DNA of 64,000 nucleotides from Adiantum capillus-veneris (lineage: Eukaryota > Streptophyta > Polypodiopsida > Polypodiales > Pteridaceae): positions 47,105,098 to 47,169,097 of the forward strand of contig CM043962.1 in assembly GCA_014529385.2 (NCBI GenBank). The letters are read 5' to 3'. Both the position numbers and the translations under genes were made by a program. This document shows positions 12,674 through 24,079 of this stretch, piece by piece (position 1 is the first letter of the stretch; each line of letters begins with the position of its first letter). A model generated the notes under the pieces. The model was given only the letters and a program-made list of their open reading frames with translations. It was not told where the DNA came from and ran no database searches.

Positions 12674-12866
12674 ATCTATTCTATTCTATAATGGCAGTGA
12701 GGGTCACCTGTACACGTGGCGTAATCTGCAAGCTAAAGGCTAAAGTCCAAACAAAAGAGGGACTCCTTTATCTATTCTAATCTATAACGGCAGTGAGGGT
12801 TACCTTTACACGTGGCGTAATCTGCAAGTCGAAGGCTAAAATCCAAACAAAAAAGAGATTCCTTTA
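12674..12866. repeat. 96-bp tandem duplication in the left inverted-repeat arm
   Basis: Two units share ctattcta.tctataa.ggcagtgagggt.acct and cgtggcgtaatctgcaag, with ggcagtgag at 12693 and 12789. The right arm holds only one copy. Confidence 0.8.
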
Positions 12867-13188
12867 GCTCCTGTGCACAGGCTAAAGGGGGGAGGGAGGA
12901 AGAGAGAGAGAGACTGCCGAAGGCGGCCGGCCGTACTCGTAATCACAATTTATGTTTAGCTTGTTGGCTTTCTAAAAAAAGCCTTAGTGTTGAGTTGGAT
13001 TAGCATACTTTCATTGTTTTCGGTGCTATGATGGAGACTTACCTTAAATGTTATTTTCATTTTAAAATCTTAATTGAATCTTTCTATTTCACCTTTCATT
13101 TCACATCCTTACAGGGCTTGACTTCACTTGGATTCTATTCTTTTAGAATGTTAAAGTGGAGCTTCACCTTGCATAATTTTAGTAAATT

Positions 13189-13276
13189 CTATACATATAC
13201 ATATACATATACATACACACATACGTATATTTATTTAATTTATACACACACACACACACATATATATATATACACT
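13189..13276. repeat. (TACA)n / (CA)n / (TA)n microsatellite
   Basis: Successive acata, ca and ta runs; no coding content. Confidence 0.9.
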
Positions 13277-13924
13277 AAATGAGCAAACTATGGTAAAAGG
13301 AAGAAAAAATGGTGAAATGTGAGAACTTAGTTCAAAAATCTTGCAAATTCAAAAATTCGACTATTATTTCCGGTAGGCTTCTTTGTAAGGAGGAAATTCA
13401 GTCCCTTAATAAAAGAAATATTCTTGAACAATGCTTTACCTTATATAATTCTAGATAAACTCAACCAAATGATTTTATCATTTTCTTGTTATTTTAGAAA
13501 GCCACGATGACCCTTTCACTTGTTTTTCCATGGATAAGGAAAGGCCCTCTTTTTACCTTCTGCCTATGGTCAACACATTGTGGGACCAACATTGTAGAAG
13601 AAAGTCACTAGAGTAGCTTTCTCATATATCTATATCTATATATCTAATTAAAAAGATAAGGGTGGACTCCATGTGTCTACAAATGCATGCAATCAAGGAA
13701 GCCACCCTCTCGTCATCAAGGCCTTCACCTTAGCGTTAGTAGTTGCACTGCGGACGTGGCTGCCAACTTACACTCCCCTAAATTGGGGGTGCATGTCCTT
13801 GAATGACGGATTGCACGGCCTTGAGCAGTGGGAGCAGACGACAATGAGGATAGACTCTCACCTCGAGATGCAGGTGTGCACTCTACCATCTCGAGCTCTG
13901 CAATTGTTGCTCGGTAGCTCTCTC

Positions 13925-13999
13925 TATATAAAAGCCCAAGTTTCCATATACGCTCACAAGTCAACTTTTGTGATGTCATAATTGAGAAAGGATTGTGCT

Positions 14000-14041
<42 letters not shown>

Positions 14042-14436
14042 TTGCTCTGCCTGCCACCTTCCATTCTACCCCTCCCTTTTATAGCAATCAATGGTCTTCA
14101 GTGCTAAAAATCGGGTGTCCTTGCTTACCATAACAATGGAGGAGGATTAATTTTGATTGATCCAAACCTGTAATTCAAAAACGTGGCAGTCCCAGGTTTC
14201 CAACTGCACCCGTAGGTCAACTTCTGCGTTGCCAAAATTGAGAAAGGATTGTGTTGCTCTCTCTCTCTCTCTCTCTCTCTCATGCTTGCCTACCACCTTC
14301 GATTATGCCCCTCCCTTTTATAGCAATGCCCTTTAGCACTACAGGTTGGGCACCCTTGCTTAGCATAACAATGGAGGAGGCCTTTAATTCACCCAAACTT
14401 GCAATACAAAAACATAGCAGTGGGGAGCCGCAAATA
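13925..14436. repeat. 256-bp tandem duplication containing a CT microsatellite
   Basis: Two ~256-bp units share gtcaacttt.g.gttg.c, attgagaaaggattgtg (13981 and 14237), a CT run, then cctcccttttatagcaat and cataacaatggaggagg. The copies differ by scattered substitutions and by CT length (about 19 against 13 units), so the duplication is old. The tttatagcaat in each is TATA-like but has no associated gene. Confidence 0.8.
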
Positions 14437-14856
14437 AACCCAAACCGATCAATGAGTGGTCAATTGGTCTATAATGGTATACTTGGGGTGCCTAGCCAGT
14501 GTGTTATAAGCGGTTCTCTTGGAAAATGCAAGCAAACACCTCTTTCGTGATTCATTTGTATGACAAGAAGATGGTTTCATGTGGAGATGGATCATTCACG
14601 GCTCTCACTACGTTCCATGTGATCAATGATTGCATCTCAAATCTGCATTATCAATTTCATGTGTAGATCGCACGGGTCAAAGTGGATGATAGATAGGCTA
14701 TTGAACTACACAAAGGTCAAGCAAACTAGTTTCCTACACACCTGCCATCAACATCAACAATGAGTAAGGGCTGTAGAGGCCGCTTCTGATGACCTATGGG
14801 GGTTCTCTCCCTCTTCTCTCTTGGGGTGTTTGGGGTGGTCCTATAGACGTTTGAAC

Positions 14857-14873
14857 TTCTTCTTCTTCTTCTT

Positions 14874-14918
<45 letters not shown>
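14857..14918. repeat. (TTC)n-(CT)n microsatellite
   Basis: A short TTC run leads into about 20 CT units, inside the inverted-repeat segment. Confidence 0.9.
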
Positions 14919-14919
<1 letters not shown>

Positions 14920-15610
14920 CGAGCTGTGTCCCATGTGCATTTTTTTATGGGAGGTCCCTGTGCAAAGGTTATGCCAGGGCTATTTGTAGCTTTTTCAACC
15001 GAGAACTTTTTTTTTATAAATGTTTCTTTTACCATGCATGAGAAAGTGCATCCTCCTACCCAAAAAATCAATAACACAAGGTGAAAATTCACTATGGCCT
15101 ACATAAGGCTATTGACAAGAAATCCCTAATAAAAATCTTCTTTGAGAAAAATAAAAAGTGACACTATTATTTTTAGACATGTAGTGTCACAATACAATAT
15201 TATGTTTTTTTTTAAAATGTGTAACAATAAACTATTTACATTACATTATATTTCAATGCCCTCTCATAAGACCCTATAAAAAACAATTAAAAATTATCAT
15301 TAACTTGTCATGTGGCATTAATTGACAAGCTTTTTTCAGTGGTCCATATTTGCACCCAAAAATCCACCCTTCACTAAGGACTCCTTAGGTAGTCTGAAAA
15401 TGTAGTCCAAAAGCTAAGACTTGGCTTAGTTATAAATCTTGACTAGTACGGCCGGTCGCCTTCGGCGGCCTCTCTCTCTCCTCCTCTCTCCCTCTTTATT
15501 ACGTATATAGGGGCTTTTTTAAATTTTGGACTTTAACTTTCAAGTCGCAGATTACGACATGTGTAAAGAGCTACCCCTTCCGCCATATTATGTTAGTAGA
15601 TATATAACTT

Positions 15611-17015
15611 CCTTTAAAGAGTCCACAATAAGACAAAAAAGGATTCCCATACCAAAATTTTAACTTCATTGGAACTTAAATGTCAATGTTAGGATTTGAG
15701 CAATATTATACTGATTGGCTGTAGAGCCCACATAAAATTGTTCATAGTACATACATTGACAATTTCCACACTTGTTATGCCTTGTGCATCCTTCCTGTCA
15801 TGCGGTACTTGTTTGCTGATAGGATATGCAATGCTCAATCTTTATGAAAGCCTAGGGAAGTGCTATAACTTTTTTTGGGGCTTCCAACCTGATCTTGGTG
15901 TCACTAAATAGACATTCTACTCAAAAGAAGGAAAGTGGAGTATAATGTACAATCTTCATGTTGCTTCAACATTAAATTTAAACTAGAATACCTAAATCCA
16001 ACTTTAAAGCTACTAGACTCATAATACAGGAATAATACAAAATTACGCTTGATAGTGCCATAAAAGCATCTAAAGCTTCAAGGAATCACAAAAGATTTCT
16101 AAAATTTAGGCATGTTCTATGCGAGTCACCTTATAAAATTCTTAGTGTGGTGCAAGAGACGTTAATGTTAAAACCACTAATCATACTCTGGTATCTATAC
16201 TATATAACCTGGAGCTTAAAATTTTCAAGGAAGAAGAGGGCCTCCACATGTATCTCATTTCTCACTTGAAAGAAAATTACAAAACATCTAATTTAAAGTG
16301 CAAAAGGCTATGATTTATGATGCAACATTGAAGGGTAAGTTTGCAAGAAATGAAAAGCCTTTTGTGAAGTCAAAAGACATTTTACTCTACATAGAATAAA
16401 TATAGCAGTCTAAATGCACATTACAAAAAATATATAATTTTAGTGAAGACTTTGTTATTTGATAAATGATTTATGTTTTAAAATATATTTGGTTTTATTT
16501 TTTCGAGGGGCTTTTCTTAAGATTAATATTGATGTTTTTAAAAAAATTATGCAAATTTCTATTTCTTTAAAGAGATTGAGAAAAAGGAGAAGGTTCATCT
16601 ATCTATGCGTCTATTTGGGGGCGCTTTGAAAACCAGCATGCAAATGAAGGAGTAGTTATTCACGTTAGAGAGAGAGAGAGAGAGAGAGAATTTTATCGTC
16701 AAGCTCATAGGGACTTTGTCTCATTGGGGGCACCCTTGTCCTTCAAATCTCCAAGATATTACAATTTTTTTGGCATTATAGTGTATTATTTGAAGGGTAG
16801 CTAACATTTTTCACCGTAGAAAACATAAAAAAATTCCTTGAAATGGATAAAATGTTCAACAAAACCAACTATTAACATTTGCACCCTGAATGGAGAGAGA
16901 TTTCCTGCTGACAGGTCTTTTACCAACTCTTGCCTTTTTATTTTTAAGAGTTAAAATGCGGGCCATGCTTAAAAATATATAATTTCTATGAATTTTAACA
17001 AGCATGGGTGCCTAT

Positions 17016-17019
<4 letters not shown>
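15611..17019. other. AT-rich intergenic, no gene seen
   Basis: Only a short (GA)n at 16667-16689 and a ~60-bp phrase near 16555 (tctttaaagagattgagaaa) that recurs near 17497. No coding signal. Confidence 0.5.

Positions 17020-17066
<47 letters not shown>
17020..17066. repeat. (GA)n microsatellite
   Basis: About 23 uninterrupted GA units. Confidence 0.95.
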
Positions 17067-17266
17067 AAATTGTTTAAGGGTGTTGGAGCAATCTAAAGAG
17101 ACATTAAAGTTTTGCATGACAAGCCTTCAACAATTGAATGCCTATGGAGAGGAGGAGAGAAAGAAGAAAAAGACAAATAATAGAATTTTCAATGCCATAG
17201 GAACAGCCCCAAAAGATGTATTCGACAACTTGGGCAAGAGTAAAGTTATTTGTGTTTCATCTTCTG

Positions 17267-17267
<1 letters not shown>

Positions 17268-17333
<66 letters not shown>
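17268..17333. repeat. (CT)n-(CA)n compound microsatellite
   Basis: About 17 CT units pass directly into about 16 CA units, the same architecture seen at 17815, in both LTRs of element A, and in reverse at 44512. Confidence 0.95.
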
Positions 17334-17334
<1 letters not shown>

Positions 17335-17421
17335 GTCTTGATAAGAGGAGAACTTAAAACATTGTAGGAACAATCTGATGAGATCTCAAAGATCTATTTG
17401 ATGGTCTCAAGTTCAAGACCT

Positions 17422-17423
<2 letters not shown>

Positions 17424-17461
<38 letters not shown>
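17424..17461. repeat. (GA)n microsatellite
   Basis: About 19 GA units. Confidence 0.95.
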
Positions 17462-17464
<3 letters not shown>

Positions 17465-17658
17465 GAGAGAGACCAATCATAGCAATCTATACTTTTCTTT
17501 AAAGAGATTGAGAAAAAGAAGATCGTTTGCCCTATCCATGCATCAACTTGGGGTTGTCTCTTCAATCTCAATGTCAATTTGTCAAGTACTTTGCCACAAT
17601 GACAAGTAATATGTGTATGAACACATAACCTCCAAGCAAGTTGCTATCCACCCAACAC

Positions 17659-17674
17659 ATGTGTGTGCGTGTGC

Positions 17675-17706
<32 letters not shown>
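17659..17706. repeat. (GT)n-(GA)n compound microsatellite
   Basis: An imperfect GT/GC run passes into a GA run. Confidence 0.95.
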
Positions 17707-17813
17707 CACATATCACCCAGTCAAGAGAGACACACACGGGGCCGTCACTCTTTGCTGATATGCTGGATTGCGAGCATCCTCTCTCGTCAACACTATCCAA
17801 GCACACTCTCATC

Positions 17814-17814
<1 letters not shown>

Positions 17815-17852
<38 letters not shown>

Positions 17853-17877
17853 ACACACACACACACACACACACACA
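17815..17877. repeat. (CT)n-(CA)n compound microsatellite
   Basis: About 16 CT units, then about 14 CA units after a ctcactca bridge. Confidence 0.95.
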
Positions 17878-18043
17878 ATGTGCGCTTGCGTTCAAGACTA
17901 TAACTTCAATCAAAGAGCATGATGCCCTCTATGCATTGATGTAAAATTAGAAATTTTTAGAGTTATGGAATGCATTTTTGCAGCAACATTTTTGAAGTGA
18001 ACATATTCGGGGAAGTTGACTCTCATCTCTTATTTTACATACA

Positions 18044-19960
18044 ATGTCTTTCGGCACTCACAAGGGTTCTTCTTCTTCAACAAGGTCCACAACCATTGTA
18101 ATAAATTATCCAAAATCTCCTAAGTGTGGAGATAGCAATACAACCACTCAACCAATGACATCAATAACCATGATCATGGCATACTTGGTATCGTTGCATG
18201 AGACCATAACAAACAAGGTGAAGACTCACGGGCACTTGCAATGGAGAATGGCACGTTAAGGGTTCTTGTGGTTGAGAATGAGAATCTTGAGAGGACACTT
18301 GAGATGCAAACAACACGTTTGATGTAACTTGAAGAAGAAGTCAAGGAATGTAAACGCTCTCTTGTGGACTTGAATGCTTTGAAGGAGCACATGAGCAAAG
18401 TAGAACATGACCATGTATTGAAAGAGGAAAAATCTGACACCATGAGCCGGGATGTATGCGACATGAAAAATGTATACACAAACAAGTCTTGGGTTGATGT
18501 ATGTGGTAGCAATGCGGTTACAAATTCCTCCCTCATGCAAGCTATGGCTCAAACAAAGAATGTTGGATGTAGAGGAGTTGAAGGAATGGGACTGATGCTC
18601 CAAGAAATTTTTTATTTGTGGAATTCTCAAGTTAGAGACACCTCCTTATCTTACCATTATTATCAAAAAATTATTCAAAAACCCACATTGGCATGTTAGG
18701 AGTTATGGTTTACGGGTCACATAGAATGGATAAGCAATGAGCTCCTCGCTCAACAGAACTGGCAATTGTATGCACCATGCCAGATGATACCAAACGAAAG
18801 ATTATCCTTGATAATAGTTGGATCTATTTGAGGGATACAAGATGTTTGTATGTGAAGATCACACTATTAAGTAACAAAATATGTGTCGCAAGGCATATGA
18901 GGAGAGGAATAGGAAAAACAAGGAGATCTCTCATGAAGAAAATGTGCCCTAGGAGGATGCAAGTCCTTCGAGAAAATAGGAATGTGCGACCTATGAGGTC
19001 GAGTTACAATTGAAAGTATGCTTTTGGAATTGCAATGGATACCCATGGAATGCGGGGGTTGGCATTGATGAACTAAAAGAAAAGTCAATGTTGTACTTCT
19101 TGTTGAAACTTGAGGGCATGATACACAAAGGATTAATGGCTTGGAGGACTACAATGTACATTCATTGACGAGGTCAAATAATCTCAAGCAACGAAGAGGG
19201 CAAGGGGGGGTAGCATGTATGGTTAAGAAAGGATTGGAAGATTTTGTATCAATTGTGAAAGATAAAAAGCATAAACATTATGTATGGCTGAAAATTATTC
19301 CACCAAAAAGAGCACCCATTTTTGTAGCCGGTTTGCTACATTCCTCATCATGATTTCCCCTTTTATGACTGCATGGATAGAGATCATCCATTTTTTATTT
19401 AGAGGATGCTATTTCTTATTCTATACGCGAAGGTGACGTTATTGTCTTTGGGGATATGAATGCTCGCACAAAATCAATGCAACATGATACTCAACAATTT
19501 GATATGCTATACATTTCAAGGGAGTTGGAGGAATTTCACTTATATGATTGTACTTCAATGGATGAGAAAGAGCCGGGGGTCACACGCGAAGTGAGAGACC
19601 TTCAAGGTATCAAGCCGGAAATGATTAAATGAACAGGAGATTTTACACATGAACTGCGGATGTGTGATATTTTCAACCTTGCACTTCAACATGGTATGCC
19701 TTATGATTGGAGTACTAGTTGGGTCAAACCTTTGCATAAAGGAGGAGATGTAAAGAACATAAATAGCTACCGAACTATAATGATTCGATCTCTTATGGAA
19801 AGATCTTGAGCACAGGATGGATGCATGACATAAAGAAGTGATTTGGGAGATGGGATGCATTACACTTGCTACATGATGCCTCAATTGACTCCAAAGTGAA
19901 TGAAGCTTTTGATACAATACCAATGTATTACGGCTTAAGAGAAATCTAATGGGTCATGCT
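18044..19960 (+). pseudogene. Non-LTR retrotransposon remnant: coiled-coil ORF1, APE endonuclease, truncated RT
   Basis: Several broken frames read as one LINE. At 18250-18500 there is an ORF1-like coiled-coil rich in Glu and Lys (VENENLERTLEMQ, LEEEVKECKRSLVDL). From about 19010 an exonuclease/endonuclease/phosphatase-fold endonuclease appears: VCFWNCNGYPW near the start, LLVET (metal-binding Glu), and the signature GDMNART at 19450-19470. RT begins with WVKPLHKGGDVKNINSYRTI at about 19720-19780. It then collapses: a deletion leads directly to SKVNEAFDTIP (about 19890-19920), a motif normally some 70-120 residues further on. Stops and frameshifts occur throughout. The arrangement is typical of APE-bearing LINEs; the clade is not certain. 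No poly(A) tail or target duplication was found. Confidence 0.75.
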
Positions 19961-20419
19961 TCATACATTACACCACCCATATTGCCCCCAACCACAAAAC
20001 CATATTCTTCATTGAAAGAGGAAACCGTACTCACCCTTACATGCTTGAGCTTATCCGCTTGTCAACGATATGCACTATCGTAGCCATTTGGCTTAACTCC
20101 CACTTCCTTTGATGTGAGAGAGGACGTTGGACAATGGAGAAGAGTCAATTCCATTGTGCACATTATGCTCAGTGCAAGTTTGAGAGTCTGAGTACCACAC
20201 ATTACTAGAGTGCTCAATTTTTTGTCACATCCGAACTTTCTTCCCTCACATTTTTAGCCATGACTTAGACCCTCACACTTTCCTCTACCATCCTCAGTGT
20301 GGGCTCTTCATTGCGACTCTCATCACCACAATTCTAGACTCATCAGCCATACACATACTACATCAAATGTAACTTTGGTCCCACATGTCATATTTGACCT
20401 TCGAGGACGATAATAAAAC

Positions 20420-20455
<36 letters not shown>

Positions 20456-20730
20456 CCAAGCCCTTGAGACCTTCTTTCACCTACCCTTTGTAGCCAAGAT
20501 GGCTTTAACTTTGTTGATGTATCTACAATACACATTTCATCCCCATGAAGATGCACACCAAAAGTACTATTAGAATTTGTAATTTTAGAGTATTTTTTTA
20601 CTAATTTTTCCTACTTTACTTCTAGTTGACCGGGTTTGAGATCGGCTAATCTAGACTCTCAATCGCTAAGCTTAAGCAAACCTTCTCTAAACACTATTGG
20701 CAAGGAGTCATTTTGTTGTTGCATAGATTG

Positions 20731-20732
<2 letters not shown>
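19961..20732. other. Intergenic, no gene seen
   Basis: Contains a (CT)n microsatellite at 20421-20453 and otherwise no recognised coding or repeat structure. Confidence 0.5.
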
Positions 20733-20778
<46 letters not shown>

Positions 20779-20839
20779 TTTACACCACCAAAATCAATAA
20801 TTGATGACAAATACTATTTAACGAGTTCTAAGAAGGGGG

Positions 20840-20898
<59 letters not shown>

Positions 20899-20950
20899 TT
20901 TACACCACCAAAATAAATAATTGATGACAAATACAATTTAACGAGTTCTA

Positions 20951-20990
<40 letters not shown>
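20733..20990. repeat. Three (GA)n arrays separated by a duplicated 68-bp segment
   Basis: Two copies of a ~68-bp segment (tttacaccaccaaaat.aata to gagttctaagaag) lie 120 bp apart, at about 20778 and 20898. Each is preceded and followed by a long GA run (20733-20775, 20840-20895, 20955-20990). The unit is therefore GA array plus unique segment. The two unique copies differ at about three positions. Confidence 0.85.
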
Positions 20991-20992
<2 letters not shown>

Positions 20993-21153
20993 AGAGGAGG
21001 AAGAACAAGAAGAAATACACATGAGATCTAAAAATTGTAGCCAATGAGGTGCTACAAGATGTAAGAATACCTCTTCTTAACCTTCCGTGAAAGTGACTTG
21101 CCATCATGTCTCATCAACATATTTCTTGTATCTATTCTATTGACAAGAAATAT

Positions 21154-21710
21154 TCAACATATCCTTATGATCATGGAAGAAGTCCTTGACTTGCTGACAT
21201 GCCTATCATTAGCCAATCCCACCATAACTGGTGATAGAGGTTGAAAACCGTTCATAAGCATGAAGGGGCTAAACTTAGTCGTAACATGTCTTGCATCATG
21301 ATAAGCAAACTCCAAATTAGAGAGATAATTTTCTCGACTGGATTGATTCTTGCTAACGTACACCCCTAGCAAATCCACTAGCACTTGATTAACACTCGCA
21401 AGCTGCCCATCCATCTCTAGATGATTGGCAATACTGATATTGAGTTGTGCTCTCAACAGTTTACAAACAGTTCTTCAGAAATGACTGGTAAACCTAGGTT
21501 CACCATTACTCCCAAAATTACGAGGTAATCTATATATGCAATATAGATTGTTAACAACCAACTTGGTTAAAGATGGAGTCGATTGGAATAGACTTAACAA
21601 TGTTAAGCAATCTATCTACAACCACCCATATCAAGCGATGAATGTGTATGGTGGCTGGTAGACCCACAATAAATCCCATAGAGCTACTACACATATGGTG
21701 CTAAAAATCT
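21154..21710 (-). pseudogene. Ty3/gypsy integrase fragment
   Basis: On the minus strand the region reads as the integrase catalytic core of a gypsy retrotransposon. First comes SMGFIVGLP, then VVVDRLLNIVKSIPID (usual form VVDRLSKMAHFIP) at about 21660-21570. A broken stretch follows, then LNISIANHLEMDGQLASVNQ (usual form STAYHPQTDGQTERVNQ) and NYLSNLEFAYHDA at 21456-21250. The third catalytic residue, normally Glu in TERVNQ, is replaced by Ala-Ser here. At least two frame disruptions are present. It lies just outside element A and may belong to an older, otherwise deleted element. Confidence 0.8.
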
Positions 21711-22336
21711 TCATAAGCTATCAAATTAATGAAGTTGCATGCCACTGCATATATGCCTTTGCTAAACACCAAGGCCCATAACACCTAATGTACATGCATT
21801 TAGCAAAAACCTCACGCTTGACTAATGATTAGAAAAAACATTGAGCCTATATTTCCATGACTAATTATTTGTAGTTTCCAATGCTCATGGCGAATGTTAT
21901 CCCCATAGAATACATGAAAGATGAAGAAATAAGTGTGTAAATAGCTCTTCAAAATGAACAAAATACTTCCCCTTGTATTTTTGAGATAGCCCTATTAAAA
22001 CATTTGAACCATAATAGAATGTAAACATAAATCACATGTAAGTACAAATAATGAAACATTTTCATTAACAAGACATAGCCTTGATGTATGCGTGATAGGA
22101 ATGCAAAATTGCAACTTAAAAAGCTGAAACAACTATCCATTTATGTTGTTTACATTACTTGTGACATTAACAAGTCTTACTAAATCTAGCAATTTTTTGC
22201 CATTGAAATTGTTCTCGATACTATGTGCTTGAAATGGTCTAATAAATGTATTTGATGAGCACCTAGGGACTCTATCATGACACATACTTATGGAAATAGT
22301 AGCGTATGTCAGCCCCATAGACTCATATCCTACACA
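21711..22336. other. Intergenic, no gene seen
   Basis: No recognised coding or repeat. The last five bases before element A (tgtgg, 22337-22341) are the left copy of its target duplication. Confidence 0.5.
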
Positions 22337-22341
22337 TGTGG

Positions 22342-22569
22342 TGTGTGCTTTGTTGCACGTGTCGAAGGCTGGAAACTTGCCAAAACACCGTGTGCAAGCC
22401 ACAAATGGCTGCAAACACACAACTAAACAGTCCTAGCAAGCTCAAAGGGACAATGGTGTGTCACTCACCGCACAATGCTTCCGTTGTGAAGGATCCTGTG
22501 CCGCGAAGAAGAAGGAGCCGTTGTCGATGCCGCACTCAACCGTCTTGTTGCCGCCGATGCCGCCACAAT

Positions 22570-22656
<87 letters not shown>

Positions 22657-22940
22657 AGCACACGAAGGAGAAGGAGATAGAGGTAGAGCAAGAGCACTTC
22701 TTAGCATGCACCTCCCAGATCTTTAGGTCAAATGGACCTTTTATAAGAGTTTGACCCATTCACACATGGGTACCCACAGTGGCCGGTCATTGCAAAATTA
22801 CTATAAAAATAAGATAAGTGGTGCGGCTCTCATCAGTGGTCACCTACACACCTATTGAATCACCAAGCGCGGTCCATGGCTCAAACAAATAAATAATAAG
22901 GCGTCTGTCAAAGGTGATAGGGTGTCTGTGAGGGTTAACA
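22342..22940 (-). repeat. 3' LTR of element A
   Basis: 599 bp, aligning over its length with 35283-35907: shared aacttgccaaaacacc.tgtg, agtcctagcaagctcaaag, ccgcgaagaagaaggagccg, a CT-CA microsatellite (22569-22653), and cacttcttagcatgcacctc. Ends tgtgtgctttg and gggttaaca in plus-strand reading. Differences between the LTRs are mostly transitions plus microsatellite length changes, so the insertion is not recent. Confidence 0.9.
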
Positions 22941-22956
22941 TGCCCCCCTTCCTTAT
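22941..22956 (-). promoter_or_regulatory. Polypurine tract of element A
   Basis: The plus strand reads tgccccccttccttat, so the element strand has a purine-rich run directly before the 3' LTR start TGTTAACCC. Polypurine tracts prime plus-strand DNA synthesis in reverse transcription; position and composition both fit. Confidence 0.8.
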
Positions 22957-24000
22957 GTCGACGTCTATTGACATGAAGCCTGTTCGTCGAGGTGGAAGAG
23001 TATTTGAGATTGAATGTCCTTAGCCTTCTTCAATCACTACAAAGTCAACCAAAAATAATTTGTTAGCAGTAAAACATTAAAATGTAATATAATCAAACGC
23101 ATAAGCAGTTGTAAAAGTCAACAAATAAACAAGTCTGGGATCACTAATTTAACGATCGAGAGGCACTAGAGGTCAACTATTAATACCATGGGCAAGCTTC
23201 TCAATTTTCTCTGATCAATTAAGCTGTTTAATCACAAGAGCAAAGTATTTCATGTCCGAGGGCCAACTAGAGGCTATACCTAGAAAATCTTGTAGTTAAG
23301 CTACGATAAAAGGAATTGCTCATGAAATCATCATCTGACTTTTTCCCTATTCTTTGACCCCCAAAGTTTTTTCACATTGATTCAATTTTGATGTGTGTAC
23401 TTATTTTGTATGCCTTGGGTTTTTTGCTTGTCAAGGAAAAGCACCCGCACTGGGAACCTCTAGGTCTCTAGTACCATAGGCAATACATGTGAGTGAAGTA
23501 CCAAATCAAGCTGGGATTTCTCTTCTAGCTGAATATTTTACATTGTGGCACTTTTGAATTTTTTTTGTTTGTTATTTCATTTCAATTTTGCACTTTGGGG
23601 GGTCATATGACATTGTTTCCCTCCTCAGGCTCATCACACTAGTAAACTCCCTTTATAATACTTAAGCTAAAGGTCAATAGGGACTATGCCCACTAGAAAT
23701 CCCTAATACATTGTATACAATGCTGCCTAAATCGGATTAAGAACCTAAAGTAACCATTGATTATTAGGAAGGAATCTCCCATGGTATTAAGAGAAGATAT
23801 CTAACGCCTAACTTGGTCAAACTAGCTAAGTCATACTGCTTGATTCTTAAACCTAGAGAAGGGATTATGACAGAAAATTATATTGAATCTAATGTTTAAT
23901 CCAAGCAAATGTACTGAACATTATGCTACCAATCACAGTTAAAGCAGACAAACATTGATGCTAAAAAGAAGACAAGACGCAATGCTAATGGACAAGAAAC
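22957..24000. other. 3' untranslated part of element A
   Basis: No recognised frame. It lies between the polypurine tract and the conserved acidic frame. Confidence 0.5.
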
Positions 24001-24079
24001 ACCTGTTCGTGTTGATGATCGTGCTCGATTCGAAGAGTGGACGAGAGAAAGATTCCATGAAGTTCAAAATTGCAATTCT

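Larger units (their letters stand above)
12680..15610. mobile_element. Candidate DNA transposon bounded by inverted-repeat arms
   Basis: The left arm (about 12690-12937) reads: ggcagtgagggttacc, tacacgtggcgtaatctgca, an A-rich spacer, a gagagaga run, then gccgaaggcggccggccgta. The right arm (15445-15594) carries the same blocks in reverse order and complement: tacggccggtcgccttcggc, CT run, tgcagattacgacatgtgta-like, then ccttccgcca. The arms are about 150-250 bp and imperfect. The left arm's outer part is itself duplicated (96-bp period, 12693 and 12789). The ~2.5-kb interior has no transposase frame. Long, partly tandem arms without internal transposase suit a non-autonomous Mutator-like or foldback element; no target duplication was identified. 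Confidence 0.5.

Noticed and set aside
13925-14436. Pair of LTRs of a small element
   Set aside because: The two 256-bp units are directly adjacent, with no interior, primer site or purine tract, so they are a tandem duplication.
16555-17560. LTR-like direct repeat (tctttaaagagattgagaaa near 16567 and 17500)
   Set aside because: The likeness covers only about 60 bp, no TG...CA ends or TSD were found, and the interval holds only microsatellites.
18777-19013. Basic 78-aa frame (RRGIGKTRRSLMKKMCPRRM) as a separate small protein
   Set aside because: It lies between ORF1 and the endonuclease of the LINE remnant, in a frame broken by stops, and is better explained as decayed LINE sequence.
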